Assembly (NCBI GenBank): GCA_902628835.1
Contig: CACOPD010000001.1
Coordinates: forward strand, 233,347 to 297,346
Source of the DNA: an uncultured Alphaproteobacteria bacterium
GTDB lineage: Bacteria > Pseudomonadota > Alphaproteobacteria > HIMB59 > GCA-002718135
Direction of reading: 5' to 3'
Length of the DNA: 64,000 bases
Below, one piece after another: positions 51,317-62,124 of the stretch; positions within the stretch are counted from its first letter, which is position 1; each line of letters starts with the position of its first letter. Both the position numbers and the translations under genes were made by a program. The notes under the pieces were generated by a model. That model ran no database searches and was not told where the DNA came from. It saw only the letters and a program-made list of their open reading frames with translations.

Positions 51317-52128
51317 TTTGCTTTACCTTGTTGTTTTGCTCTTTTATAAGCTGCATGAAAAACTTGTTTGAAAATTTTGTCAACTTTATGCATTTTCATT
51401 TTTTTTATTCCTGCTTCGGTTGTACCTCCTCTTGTTGCAACGGTTTCAACCATTTTTTCAGCTGAGGTATTATTGGAATTTAATAAATTTAAAGATCCTT
51501 TAAAAGTTTCATTTATTAAAATTTTAGCTGTGTTTTTGGTAAAACCTAAATTAACTGCAGATTTTTCCATAATATCAATTAAATGAAATATAAAACCCGG
51601 ACCACTTCCTGACACAGCAGTTGCTTTGTCTATGAAAGCTTCATTATTAAAAAAAAGAGTTTTGCCACTCAAAGAAAACAATTTATCAATCTCTTTAGTT
51701 TCTTTTTTATTAACAGATTTATTAGTATAGATACAATGAACGCCCTCTCCTATTAATGCAGGCATGTTTGGCATTACTCTTACAATTTTGTTTATATTTA
51801 ATATTTTATTTTTAAAAATTTCTGTTTTTTTCCCAGCTATTACACTTATTGCTATAGATTTTTTGTTAAAATTTTTATTTTTTAATTCTTTAAGAACATG
51901 TGTTAATTCAAGAGGTCGAGTTGCAAATATTATAAAATCAAAATTTTTTTGATCGTTTATATTATTAATTGATTTAAAAAATTTTATCTTCTTATTTCTA
52001 TTTCTATTTTTAAGAATTTTGTATTTTTTTTTATCTACAACGCTGATGGTGTAATTCTTGGAGTTAGACCATCTAGACATTAAAGATTCTCCCATATGAC
52101 CACATCCAATTAATAAGATATTTTTCAT
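51313..52128 (-). CDS. proC: Pyrroline-5-carboxylate reductase
   Basis: NILLIGCGHMGES; VRVMPNMPALIGEG; AVSGSGPGFIF. Confidence 0.95.
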   Translation of the reverse strand: MKNILLIGCGHMGESLMSRWSNSKNYTISVVDKKKYKILKNRNRNKKIKFFKSINNINDQKNFDFIIFATRPLELTHVLKELKNKNFNKKSIAISVIAGKKTEIFKNKILNINKIVRVMPNMPALIGEGVHCIYTNKSVNKKETKEIDKLFSLSGKTLFFNNEAFIDKATAVSGSGPGFIFHLIDIMEKSAVNLGFTKNTAKILINETFKGSLNLLNSNNTSAEKMVETVATRGGTTEAGIKKMKMHKVDKIFKQVFHAAYKRAKQQGKAK

Positions 52129-52160
52129 CTATTTATAATATAGCAGTTTTATTATAAAAT

Positions 52161-52649
52161 TTAAGCTCTACCAATAACTTCAAAATTAGAGAATTTTATA
52201 GCTTCTTTAGGGGAGATATCGTCAAAGAGAACTTGTTGGAAACTTGGATAAAATTTTTCACATTCATAAATTCCAATATCGACAAGATCTTCAAATTTTT
52301 TATGCAATGTTTCTGTTGAATTATTTGATAATAACGTATGTCTAAAAGCTGGGATACCATTTTTACTTGTTATATCAAAATGTCCAATCCATAAGTTCTC
52401 ATTTATGAGTCCTAGCAGTTCATACGCTTTATTGAGTTTAGTTTCAGGAAACTTAATATCAAAAGTTATTGAAAAACTAAGCGCATTAATATTCTCAGAC
52501 CATGTGAAATATAATCTGTAAGCACACCAATGGGATGCAATCTCAGCTACTAATTCATGATCAGCAGCTCTACTAAAATTCCATTTTTTTTGATGAATAA
52601 CATCTTCAATGATATCAATCGGGTTTAACAATATATTCTCATTTTCCAT
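52161..52649 (-). CDS. YbjN domain-containing protein
   Basis: Size and ENLWIGHFDI...RHTLL pattern of YbjN family. Confidence 0.8.
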   Translation of the reverse strand: MENENILLNPIDIIEDVIHQKKWNFSRAADHELVAEIASHWCAYRLYFTWSENINALSFSITFDIKFPETKLNKAYELLGLINENLWIGHFDITSKNGIPAFRHTLLSNNSTETLHKKFEDLVDIGIYECEKFYPSFQQVLFDDISPKEAIKFSNFEVIGRA

Positions 52650-52757
52650 ACACTATGTAGTCATTGCACACAAAATTAGTACTATATATTGATTACTAAA
52701 TTGAACTCGTATTTTGCAAGGAAAAATCTATAAAAAATGTTAATTAGTTGAGGATTC

Positions 52758-53048
52758 CTACCTTTTTGATTTCTTTTTAATAGTTTTTTTCTTTTTGACT
52801 GATTTTTTCTTAGATTTTAAAGGCCTTGAAGATGTTTTTTTTAATTTTTCATTTTCCATCATTACTTTTTGCACCATTCTTTTCAGTACTTCAAATTCAT
52901 CTTTTTTAACGAGATTCATTTTTTTTATTATTTTGTTAACTCGTAAAGATACAATTGTTTCAATCTCCTCCTTAACACCTGAAAAAGTGCTCATAGCATC
53001 TACTGCAAATTTTGATAAATCAGAAAGTATTTTGTTTCTATCAACCAT
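52758..53048 (-). CDS. UbiK-family accessory factor (BMFP domain)
   Basis: Short coiled-coil with V(K/R)KDEFEVLKRMVQKV and Lys-rich tail. Confidence 0.75.
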   Translation of the reverse strand: MVDRNKILSDLSKFAVDAMSTFSGVKEEIETIVSLRVNKIIKKMNLVKKDEFEVLKRMVQKVMMENEKLKKTSSRPLKSKKKSVKKKKTIKKKSKR

Positions 53049-53071
53049 GTTATAATATTAAATATAGATAA

Positions 53072-53863
53072 ATGAATTTTATTCAACCATCAATAGATCC
53101 TGTCATCTTATCAATCGGTTTCATTGAGATAAGATGGTACAGTTTAGCATATATCTTAGGATTTCTATTAGGAATTTATATTATAAAAAAATTAAACACA
53201 ATTTATGGAAATCAATACAGTAATAAAAATATAGATAGCTTTCTTATTTGGGCAGTATTAGGAGTAATTATCGGGGGACGAACAGGTTATGTTATTTTTT
53301 ATCAACTTAATGAATTTTTAACTAATCCTTTTTATCTATTTAAAATCTGGAATGGAGGTATGTCATTTCATGGTGGATTAACGGGTATAATAATAAGTAC
53401 TTTAATATTTACAAAAATTAATGGAAAAAGTTTTTTCTATCTATCTGATTTAGTTTCAATCGTTGCTCCTATTGGACTATTCTTTGGGAGAATTGCAAAC
53501 TTTATTAATACAGAGCTAATAGGTAGACCAACAGATTTTTATATATCTGTTATTTATCCATCAATAGATAATATACCGAGACATCCTTCTCAAATATATG
53601 AAGCTTTTCTTGAGGGAATCATTTTATTTATCATATTATTAATCTGTTTTTATAAGATAAAAAAATACAAAATTTACGGAGTAATTAGCGGTCTTTTTTT
53701 AATATTTTATTCGATATTTAGATTTTTAATTGAGTACGTAAGAGAACCAGATTTGCACCTAGGATTATTTTTTAATTTTATTTCAATGGGTCAAATACTA
53801 TGTATACCTTTTTTTATTTTTGGAATATTAATAATTCAAAATGTTAAGCAAAAAAAAAATTAA
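53072..53863 (+). CDS. lgt: Prolipoprotein diacylglyceryl transferase
   Basis: GGRTGYVIFYQL, GGMSFHGGLTG, GRIANFINTELIGRPTD, RHPSQIYEA. Confidence 0.97.
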   Translation: MNFIQPSIDPVILSIGFIEIRWYSLAYILGFLLGIYIIKKLNTIYGNQYSNKNIDSFLIWAVLGVIIGGRTGYVIFYQLNEFLTNPFYLFKIWNGGMSFHGGLTGIIISTLIFTKINGKSFFYLSDLVSIVAPIGLFFGRIANFINTELIGRPTDFYISVIYPSIDNIPRHPSQIYEAFLEGIILFIILLICFYKIKKYKIYGVISGLFLIFYSIFRFLIEYVREPDLHLGLFFNFISMGQILCIPFFIFGILIIQNVKQKKN

Positions 53864-54893
53864 TAAAATAAAACTTCTTAACAATAAAAAAAATTTTCGT
53901 TTAGATAAATTTATAGAATTAGCTCTTTTCTCAAGTAATGGTTATTACTTAAGAAAAAAACCCGTAGGAAGAAAATTTGACTTTGTTACATCTCCAGAAA
54001 TTTCACAAATGTTTGGAGAAATTATTGGTGTTTATTTACTTTATCATTGGAAAGAAAAAATTAACTCAAGATTTAATTTAATTGAATTAGGTCCAGGCAA
54101 TGGAACCTTATTTAAAGACATCGAAAGAACTGCACAGATAATTCCAAGCTTTTTTGAAAATGCTAATGTTAATTTAATAGAAATAAATAAAGAATTAAGA
54201 AAAATACAGGAAAAGAATTTAAAATATTTTAAACAATCAAAAATTAGATGGTCTAAAGCTTTAAATTTCAAATCTAAACTACCTTCAATAATATATTCAA
54301 ATGAATTCTTTGACTGTTTTCCTGTAAGGCAATTTTTATACAATGATAATCATTGGTTTGAAAAATATGTGAAATATAATGAAAAAGAAAATAAATATTA
54401 TTCTATAAATAAACGAGTAATTAGTAAAAAAATATTAAACATTTTAAGTAAACACATAAAACAAAAAATTTATGAAGTTTCTTATTCAAGAAATAAATAC
54501 TTTGATAAAATTTGTAAACATCTAAAAAAGAATAGGGGTATATGTATTTTAATCGATTATGGATATAATGAGAAAATTAAAAACTTTACTTTACAAGCAA
54601 TATATAATCATAAAAAAACCAGTATATTTGAAAATGTAACCCAACAAGACATTTCAAGTCATGTAAATTTCGATGAATTAATTGAAATAGCGAAACAAAA
54701 CAAATTAAAAATAAACGAATTTGTATCACAAAGAGATTTTTTAATAAAATATGGAATATTAGAACGAAAGAAAGAATTGCTATCTAAAAAATCAAATTTA
54801 AAGAAAAATTTAATAGACGAAGAAGTAGATAGATTAATTAATGTTGATAGGATGGGAAAATTGTTTAAATGCCTTGTTGTTTCTAGCTTATGA
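53841..54893 (+). CDS. Class I SAM-dependent methyltransferase (MidA/NDUFAF7 family)
   Basis: DFVTSPEISQMFGE, IELGPGNGTL, SNEFFDCFPVRQF. Confidence 0.92.
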   Translation: MLSKKKINKIKLLNNKKNFRLDKFIELALFSSNGYYLRKKPVGRKFDFVTSPEISQMFGEIIGVYLLYHWKEKINSRFNLIELGPGNGTLFKDIERTAQIIPSFFENANVNLIEINKELRKIQEKNLKYFKQSKIRWSKALNFKSKLPSIIYSNEFFDCFPVRQFLYNDNHWFEKYVKYNEKENKYYSINKRVISKKILNILSKHIKQKIYEVSYSRNKYFDKICKHLKKNRGICILIDYGYNEKIKNFTLQAIYNHKKTSIFENVTQQDISSHVNFDELIEIAKQNKLKINEFVSQRDFLIKYGILERKKELLSKKSNLKKNLIDEEVDRLINVDRMGKLFKCLVVSSL

Positions 54894-55654
54894 TTACTAA
54901 AAATTATTTTACACATGCAAAAATTAAACCTTTTGTTAAAGCTGGTTTTTTTACTAGAAATGGTGGAGTATCCAAAAAAGAAAACTATTCGTTGAACTGT
55001 AGCTTAAACCGCAAGGATACTAAAATAAATGTAAAAAAAAATATTAATATTTGTCTGAAAAATTTAAATATCAAAAAAAAGGTAAAATTTATTAGTCAAA
55101 TACACTCCAACAAAATCATCAAAATTAATAGAAAAAATATAGGTAAAAAATATTCTGGAGATGGGTTAATAACAGATAATAAGCAAATAGCTTTAGGAGT
55201 TTTAACCGCAGATTGCTGTCCAATTTTTATTTTTGATAAAAATAAAAAATATATTTGTGCTCTTCATTCAGGCTGGAAAGGGGCATTAAAAAATATAGCT
55301 GCTAAAGGTGTAGAATTTTTTGTAAAACAAAAAATAATAAAAAAAAATATCGTCGTTCTTGTTGGCCCTTGTTTAGGCTTTAAAAACTTTGAAGTATCAA
55401 AAAACTTTAAAAACAAGTTTATTAGCAAAAATAAAAAATACTCTATTTTCTTCAAATATAAAAATAAAAACAAAGATTTATTTAATTTAAGAAGATTGAT
55501 TAATTATCAGTTTAAGGAATTAGGTATTAAAAATATATATAACATTGACAGAGATACTTTCTCTAATAAGAGAATTTTTTTCAGTCATCGTAGGGAATCA
55601 CAGAAATTTAGAGATACTGGAAGAATGCTTAATATCGTTGCATTTAATGATTAA
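54890..55654 (+). CDS. pgeF: Peptidoglycan editing factor / laccase-domain protein
   Basis: TADCCPIF, ALHSGWKGA, GPCLG motifs. Confidence 0.93.
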   Translation: MITKNYFTHAKIKPFVKAGFFTRNGGVSKKENYSLNCSLNRKDTKINVKKNINICLKNLNIKKKVKFISQIHSNKIIKINRKNIGKKYSGDGLITDNKQIALGVLTADCCPIFIFDKNKKYICALHSGWKGALKNIAAKGVEFFVKQKIIKKNIVVLVGPCLGFKNFEVSKNFKNKFISKNKKYSIFFKYKNKNKDLFNLRRLINYQFKELGIKNIYNIDRDTFSNKRIFFSHRRESQKFRDTGRMLNIVAFND

Positions 55655-55701
55655 TTTTAGTTGATCTATTATAATTCTAATATAGTAGTTAATTTGATTA
55701 T

Positions 55702-56637
55702 ATGAAAATAATCGCCTGTAATAGTAGCAAATCCTTAGCAGAAAAAATTTCTAAACATATTGATGTTCCATTAGCTGATGCATCTGTTAGAACTTTTAAT
55801 GACAGAGAAATATTTGTTGAAATAAATGAAAATATAAGAGGTGAAGATGTTTTTATAATTCAATCTACTTCACATCCAGCAAATGACCATTTAATGGAAC
55901 TTTTAATTACAATTGATGCTGCAAGAAGAGGTTCAGCTAAAAGGATTACTGCTGTTATCCCATATTATGGTTATGCAAGACAAGATAGAAAGACTGGGCC
56001 TAGAACACCAATCACTGCCAAACTTGTTGCAAATTTAATTACATCCGCGGGCGCTGATAGGGTATTAACAATGGATTTACATGCTGGTCAAATTCAAGGT
56101 TTTTTTGACATTCCTTTAGATAATATTTTTTCTGTAAGACCGATAATCGATGATGTTAAAGAAAGATTTAATGGAAACAAAGATTTAGTTGTTGCTTCAC
56201 CTGATGTTGGTGGTGTTGTTAGAGCCAGAGCTTTTGCTAAGAGGTTAGAGGCTGGACTAGCAATTGCCGATAAAAGAAGAGAAAAGGCTGGGGAGTCTGA
56301 AGTGATGAATATTATCGGAGATGTAAAAGATAAAACATGTATTTTACTAGATGATATAGCTGACTCTGCAGGCACGTTATGTAATGCTGCAGAAGCTCTA
56401 AGTAAAAATGGGGCTAAAGAAATTTATTCTTATATTGTGCATGGAGTATTATCTGGTGATGCACTAAAAAAGATTGAAAATTCGAGCATAAAAGAGTTAG
56501 TTTTAACAGATACAATTGAGCCTTCTAAAGAGGTAAAAAGCACAAAAAACATTAGACATATTAGTATTGCTCCTTTAATGGGTGATGCGATTAAAAGGAT
56601 TAACACTGACACTTCAGTGTCCGCCCTTTTCGATTAA
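55702..56637 (+). CDS. prs: Ribose-phosphate pyrophosphokinase
   Basis: [45 protein letters not shown]. Confidence 0.98.
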   Translation: MKIIACNSSKSLAEKISKHIDVPLADASVRTFNDREIFVEINENIRGEDVFIIQSTSHPANDHLMELLITIDAARRGSAKRITAVIPYYGYARQDRKTGPRTPITAKLVANLITSAGADRVLTMDLHAGQIQGFFDIPLDNIFSVRPIIDDVKERFNGNKDLVVASPDVGGVVRARAFAKRLEAGLAIADKRREKAGESEVMNIIGDVKDKTCILLDDIADSAGTLCNAAEALSKNGAKEIYSYIVHGVLSGDALKKIENSSIKELVLTDTIEPSKEVKSTKNIRHISIAPLMGDAIKRINTDTSVSALFD

Positions 56638-56648
56638 TTTTTAGTTTT

Positions 56649-57326
56649 ATGAGTGATTTTAAAGCGATAGAAAGAAACAAAGACATTGGTTCAAATCATA
56701 GTCTTTTAATGAAAGGATTAGTTCCTGGTATTATTTATGGCAAGGGAACTGAGCCTAAGAAAATTGCTCTAGAAGATAAAATACTCAAAAAATTAATGGG
56801 TACTGGTTCTTTTTATTCAACAATTATAGATCTTGATGTTGATGGAAAGAAAGAAAAAATACTTCCTAAACAATTACAATACCATCCTGTAAGTGATAGA
56901 CTTATACATTTTGATTTTCTAAGAGTGCAAGAAAATACAAAAGTAAACGTTGAAATTCCTATTGAGTTTTTAAATCAAGATAAATGTCCTGGTTTAAAAA
57001 AAGGTGGAGTTTTAAATACCGTTAGAAGACTTGTTGAACTAACATGTAATGCAAATAATATACCTAGCAAACTAGAATTTGATTTAATTGAAAGTGAAAT
57101 TGGTGATGCAGTTAAAATTAGTAATATTCTACTACCTGAAGGAGTTGCTCCTACTATTTCAGATAGAGATTTTGTAATAGCTACTCTTGTTCCGCCAACT
57201 GTAGAAGTTGAAACTAAAACTGAAGAAACAACTGAAGAAAGTTCAGCAGAAGGTGGTGAAGAGAAATCAGAGGAAAAGAAGGAAGAATCTTCTGATAATA
57301 AAGAAGAAAATAAAGAATCTAAGTAA
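56649..57326 (+). CDS. rplY: 50S ribosomal protein L25/Ctc
   Basis: L25/Ctc N-terminal and TL5-like C-terminal domain; acidic tail. Confidence 0.93.
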   Translation: MSDFKAIERNKDIGSNHSLLMKGLVPGIIYGKGTEPKKIALEDKILKKLMGTGSFYSTIIDLDVDGKKEKILPKQLQYHPVSDRLIHFDFLRVQENTKVNVEIPIEFLNQDKCPGLKKGGVLNTVRRLVELTCNANNIPSKLEFDLIESEIGDAVKISNILLPEGVAPTISDRDFVIATLVPPTVEVETKTEETTEESSAEGGEEKSEEKKEESSDNKEENKESK

Positions 57327-57347
57327 CTTTACTTTATATTTTATTAT

Positions 57348-57908
57348 ATGTTTTTAATTTGTGGACTTGGGAACCCAGGTGTAAATTACAAAAATACCAG
57401 ACATAATATAGGTTTCCATTTAGCGGATAATATAATCTCACATTTTAATTGGGATAAAATTAAAGAAGATAAAATAAAAGAATTATATTCAGGTGTAATT
57501 AATAATCAAAAAATCTTTGTGCTAAAACCTCTTACATTCATGAATTTATCTGGAAAAGCTGTTTCAGAAATTGTGAATTTTTATAAAATAAAATTAGACC
57601 ATACTTTTGTTATACATGATGACCTTGATTTAGAATTATCGAAAGTAAAAATAAAACAAGGTGGTGGAAACGGAGGTCATAATGGATTGGAAAGTATTGA
57701 CCAATTTATAGGGGAAAATTATTTTAGAATACGTATTGGAATTGATCATCCTGGACATAAAGATTTAGTTTCAAGTTATGTTTTAAATAAATTTTCAAAA
57801 TCAGAAGAAGAAATAATAAATAAAAAAATTGATAAAATGGTTAAAAATATAGAATTAATATTTTCAGATATTCCTCTATTTCTAACAAAAATAAATGAGC
57901 AAAATTAA
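57348..57908 (+). CDS. pth: Aminoacyl-tRNA hydrolase
   Basis: GLGNPGVNYKNTRHNIGF; LKPLTFMNLSGKAV; GGGNGGHNGLESI. Confidence 0.97.
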   Translation: MFLICGLGNPGVNYKNTRHNIGFHLADNIISHFNWDKIKEDKIKELYSGVINNQKIFVLKPLTFMNLSGKAVSEIVNFYKIKLDHTFVIHDDLDLELSKVKIKQGGGNGGHNGLESIDQFIGENYFRIRIGIDHPGHKDLVSSYVLNKFSKSEEEIINKKIDKMVKNIELIFSDIPLFLTKINEQN

Positions 57909-57910
57909 TT

Positions 57911-59011
57911 ATGGGATTTAAGTGCGGGATAGTTGGATTACCAAATGTTGGTAAATCTACTTTATTTAATGCTCTTACCCAATCAAATAAAGCAGAGGCG
58001 GCAAATTATCCATTTGCAACTATAGAACCAAATATAGGAAGAGTTGCAGTGCCCGATGACAGATTAGACAAACTTGCAATCATTGGAAAAAGTGAAAAAA
58101 TAATCCCATCTTTCATGGATTTTGTTGATATTGCAGGATTAGTAAAAGGAGCCTCTCAAGGAGAAGGTTTAGGAAATAAATTTTTAGGACATGTTAGAGA
58201 AGTTGACGCAATAGCTCATGTTGTGAGATGCTTTGAAGATACTAACATTACTCATGTATCATCAAAAATTGATCCACTAGATGATATTGAAACAATAAAT
58301 TTAGAATTGCAATTGGCTGATCTTGAAAGCTTAAATAATAAAAAAATTAGTTTAGAAAAAAAATTAAAAGCAAATGATAAAGAAGCTAAACATCAATTTG
58401 AGATAATAAATAAAATTTTACAAATGCTAGATGCAAATAGTATCTTAAAAATTGATGAGTTTGCTAGCAATGAAATTGACTTTGTAAATAGTCTAAACTT
58501 AATTAGTCTTAAGCCAACTATGTACATATGTAATGTAGATGAAGAATCGATACATACTGGAAACGAATTATCAAAAAAAGTCATCGAGTTTGCCAAAAAA
58601 AACAATCATTCTGTAGTTTTAATTTCTGCATCAATAGAAGCACAAATAGCAGAATTAGATAATGAAGAAGAAAAACTTGAATTTCTTAAAGAACTTAATT
58701 TAGATCAAACAACATTGAATAAGGTTATAAAATCAGGATATGAACTTTTAGGTTTGATAAACTATTTTACATGTGGTCCAAAAGAAACAAGATCATGGAC
58801 AATAAAAAAAGAAACACTTGCACCTCAAGCTGCTGGAAAAATTCATACTGATTTTGAAAAAGGATTTATTAGAGCAGAGACTGTCTCTTATAACGACTAT
58901 ATAGAAAATAATGGTGATGCTGGAAGTAGAGATTCTGGAAAGTTAAGACAAGAAGGTAAAGATTATATTGTCAAAGATGGTGATGTAATGAACTTTTTAT
59001 TTAATGTCTAA
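57911..59011 (+). CDS. ychF: Redox-regulated ATPase YchF
   Basis: GLPNVGKSTLFNALT, NYPFATIEPN, DIAGLVKGAS, TGS domain. Confidence 0.98.
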   Translation: MGFKCGIVGLPNVGKSTLFNALTQSNKAEAANYPFATIEPNIGRVAVPDDRLDKLAIIGKSEKIIPSFMDFVDIAGLVKGASQGEGLGNKFLGHVREVDAIAHVVRCFEDTNITHVSSKIDPLDDIETINLELQLADLESLNNKKISLEKKLKANDKEAKHQFEIINKILQMLDANSILKIDEFASNEIDFVNSLNLISLKPTMYICNVDEESIHTGNELSKKVIEFAKKNNHSVVLISASIEAQIAELDNEEEKLEFLKELNLDQTTLNKVIKSGYELLGLINYFTCGPKETRSWTIKKETLAPQAAGKIHTDFEKGFIRAETVSYNDYIENNGDAGSRDSGKLRQEGKDYIVKDGDVMNFLFNV

Positions 59012-59757
59012 GTAACGTCTCGCCAAAGTCTATTTTTTGCTAAATAAACAATTGTTCCAAGGATAATAAAGAATAATATTACTTTAATTCCTAAATTTTT
59101 TCTTTCTTCCATTTCTGGTTCCGCAGCCCAATGAAGAAAGTGAGTTACGTCAGCAGATAACTGTTGTGCGTTGTTATCTGTTCCATCATCATAATCTACA
59201 CTTCCATCAGCTAAAGGTGCTGGCATCGCTATTTGATTTCCAGCCATCCATTTATTGTACCACATTCCATTACCTACCTCCATTCCCTTTGGAGGTTCGA
59301 CATATCCTAAAAGCAGATTATAAATATAATCAACTCCATATTTTCTAGCTTTTGTAATTACACTCAAATCTGGAGGATAAGCTCCATTATTATTTGCTCT
59401 CGCTTCATTATCATTTGCGTATGGATTAACAAATCTGTCTGCTGGTCTAGCTGGTCTTTCAAACATCTCACCATCATCATTTGGACCATCTAAGACAGTA
59501 TATTCAGAAGCAATTACTTTTACTTGAGCTTCAGAAAAACCAACATCAATTAGATCTCTGTAATATAGTAGTTTCATTGAATGACATCCCGCGCATACTT
59601 CTCTGTAGACTTTGTAACCTCTTTGAATTGCAGCTCTATCAAAAGTTCCAGTTACACCTTTAAAAGACCAATCATGTTTTGGCATTTTTTCAGTGCTCAT
59701 TTCTGCGGCAAATATATTTGAAGAGAAGAATAGAAAAATAATAAGTAATAGGCGCAT
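59008..59757 (-). CDS. petC: Cytochrome c1 (bc1 complex)
   Basis: CAGCHSMKLLYYRDL heme motif, C-terminal TM. Confidence 0.95.
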   Translation of the reverse strand: MRLLLIIFLFFSSNIFAAEMSTEKMPKHDWSFKGVTGTFDRAAIQRGYKVYREVCAGCHSMKLLYYRDLIDVGFSEAQVKVIASEYTVLDGPNDDGEMFERPARPADRFVNPYANDNEARANNNGAYPPDLSVITKARKYGVDYIYNLLLGYVEPPKGMEVGNGMWYNKWMAGNQIAMPAPLADGSVDYDDGTDNNAQQLSADVTHFLHWAAEPEMEERKNLGIKVILFFIILGTIVYLAKNRLWRDVT

Positions 59758-61049
59758 TATAAATTTGTATCTTTTTGCATTGCTGGTGAAGGCATTCCTG
59801 CCTCTCCTGCGCCAATATTAGGCATTATGTTTTTAGCATAAACATCACTAATACTAAGCGGCAGCTTGCTAGGTTTCTCTATCCAACCAACAAATGGTGT
59901 AATAATGAAGAAAAAACCAAAGTAGTAAAGTAAGCCCACTCTTGCAATTAAAAGATATAAACCTTCAGCAGGAAGCATTCCAACATAACCTAATGCAAAG
60001 AAGTTAACGAAAAAACCCATCATAAACCATTTATACATTGGTCTATAGTTACAACTTCTTACTTTTGATCTATCAAGCCAAGGTAACACAAATAAAATTG
60101 CGATTGCACCAAACATTAACAGAACTCCTCCGAGTTTGTCTGGGACAGCTCTTAAAATTGCATAGAAAGGAGCAAGATACCAATTAGGTACGATGTGAGC
60201 AGGCGTAACGAGCGGATCTGCAGGTATATAATTATCAACTTCTGACATTAAGTTTGGTCCAAAAAATATTACTGCAGATATAGCAACTCCAAAGGCACAC
60301 ATAGCTACAGTATCTTTAATTAACATATATGGAAAAAAGTTTACTGAGTCTTTATTACTTTTAATCTCGATTCCATCTGGATTATTAGATCCATGAACAT
60401 GAACAGCAGCAACGTGTAATGCTACAACACCAAAAATAACGAAAGGTAAAACATAATGAAGAGCAAAGAAACGATTCAAAGTTGCATTTCCAACATTGTA
60501 ATCACCAAGAAGCCATGTTTTTAATCCTTCACCAATAATTGGTATAGCACTAAATAAATTAGTTATAACGGTTGCCCCCCAGTAAGACATCTGTCCCCAG
60601 GGTAAAGTGTAACCAAGGAAAGAAGTTGCCATCATTAAAAGAAATATGAATACACCTAAAATCCAATTAAGTTCTCTTGGATATTTATAAGAACCAAAAT
60701 ACATTGCCCTTACAATGTGAATATAAACTATTATAAAGAAAAAAGATGCTCCATTGGAATGTATATATCGCATTAACCAACCGTAATTGACATCTCGCAT
60801 TATTCTCTCAACACTATCAAATGCCATATCAGTGTGTGGTGTGTAATTCATTGCAAGAAAAATTCCACTAACAATCATTGTAATAAGTGTAATTGTCGCT
60901 AATGCACCAAAACTCCAAAAATAATTACAATTTTTAGGCATTGGATAATCACCATATTCTTTTTTGAAATAAGAAATAATTGGTAAACGAAATTCTATCC
61001 AATTAAGGACAGGATTTTTAAATTGATGTACTTTTCTATTCTTATCCAT
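59757..61049 (-). CDS. petB: Cytochrome b (bc1 complex)
   Basis: GWLMRYIHSNGASFFFI, LPWGQMSYWGATVITNLFSAIP, PEWY-like PNWYLAPFYAILR. Confidence 0.97.
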   Translation of the reverse strand: MDKNRKVHQFKNPVLNWIEFRLPIISYFKKEYGDYPMPKNCNYFWSFGALATITLITMIVSGIFLAMNYTPHTDMAFDSVERIMRDVNYGWLMRYIHSNGASFFFIIVYIHIVRAMYFGSYKYPRELNWILGVFIFLLMMATSFLGYTLPWGQMSYWGATVITNLFSAIPIIGEGLKTWLLGDYNVGNATLNRFFALHYVLPFVIFGVVALHVAAVHVHGSNNPDGIEIKSNKDSVNFFPYMLIKDTVAMCAFGVAISAVIFFGPNLMSEVDNYIPADPLVTPAHIVPNWYLAPFYAILRAVPDKLGGVLLMFGAIAILFVLPWLDRSKVRSCNYRPMYKWFMMGFFVNFFALGYVGMLPAEGLYLLIARVGLLYYFGFFFIITPFVGWIEKPSKLPLSISDVYAKNIMPNIGAGEAGMPSPAMQKDTNL

Positions 61050-61051
61050 AT

Positions 61052-61582
61052 TTATCCAATCTTTATAGTATTATCATTTAAAAAGGCATAGGGTGGAATG
61101 TCCAAGTTTTTTGGCGCTGGTCCTTTTCTTATTCTTCCTGATGTATCATAATGTGAGCCATGACATGGGCAGTACCAGCCGTCATACTCACCTTTCATAT
61201 CTGAAACTTTCTGACCAAGTGGAACACATCCTAGGTGTGTACATACTCCTACTAAAACTAACCATTCCTCTTTTTGCACTCTATCTGAGTCATCTTGTGG
61301 ATCTCTTAAATCGGATGCTTGAACCATTTTTGCTGCATCAATCTCTTCTTTTGTTCTTTTCTTAATGAAAACAGGTTTTCCACGCCATTTTATTGTTATA
61401 CTTTGACCCTCTTCAATAGCACTAATGTCTACTTCAGTTGATCCCGCTGCTAAGGTATCTTCTGCTGGACTCATACTTTTTAGAAACGGCCAGATAAATG
61501 CAGCTGTACCAACAGCACCAAGGGTTACTGTGCTCAGTTGAAGAAAATCTCTTCTTTTATTTTTTTTGGGTTTTTTAGCCAT
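61052..61582 (-). CDS. petA: Ubiquinol-cytochrome c reductase Rieske iron-sulfur subunit
   Basis: Tat signal RRDFLQ; CTHLGC...CPCHGSHYD. Confidence 0.97.
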   Translation of the reverse strand: MAKKPKKNKRRDFLQLSTVTLGAVGTAAFIWPFLKSMSPAEDTLAAGSTEVDISAIEEGQSITIKWRGKPVFIKKRTKEEIDAAKMVQASDLRDPQDDSDRVQKEEWLVLVGVCTHLGCVPLGQKVSDMKGEYDGWYCPCHGSHYDTSGRIRKGPAPKNLDIPPYAFLNDNTIKIG

Positions 61583-61677
61583 TTATTTAGAATTTCTTAT
61601 ATCTTAAATACGTAAAAAAGTACTTTTTATATATGTGCCAGCGTGACGCAATTAATAAAATAATGTAGTAAAAATCT

Positions 61678-62124
61678 ATGAGAATTGCACTATTTGAACC
61701 TGACATACCCCAAAATGCAGGAAACATATTTAGACTAGGTGCATGTCTTGGATTACCAGTAGATATAATAGAACCAGCTGGTTTTTTGATCGATGATAAA
61801 AGACTCAAAAGAGCATCAATGGATTATTATGATTACCTAAAATTGAAAAAACATTTAAGCTGGGAAAAATTTTATGAATGGGCACAAAAAAATTCATATC
61901 GACTCATTCTTCTAACAACAAAAAGTAAAAAAAGTTTTTTTGATTATAAGTTCCAATCAAATGATATTATTTTATTTGGGAGAGAAAGTGCTGGGGCCCC
62001 AGATTATGTCCATAGCTCTGTCGACGAAAGGTTAACAATACCAATGATAAAGGGGCCTAGATCAATTAATCTTAGTAGTTCAGTTGCAATAGTAGCTAGT
62101 GAAATGTTACGCCAATTAAATTAA
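61678..62124 (+). CDS. trmL: tRNA (cytidine(34)-2'-O)-methyltransferase
   Basis: SPOUT: EPDIPQNAGNIFRLGACLG; FGRESAGAP; NLSSSVAIVASE. Confidence 0.94.
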   Translation: MRIALFEPDIPQNAGNIFRLGACLGLPVDIIEPAGFLIDDKRLKRASMDYYDYLKLKKHLSWEKFYEWAQKNSYRLILLTTKSKKSFFDYKFQSNDIILFGRESAGAPDYVHSSVDERLTIPMIKGPRSINLSSSVAIVASEMLRQLN

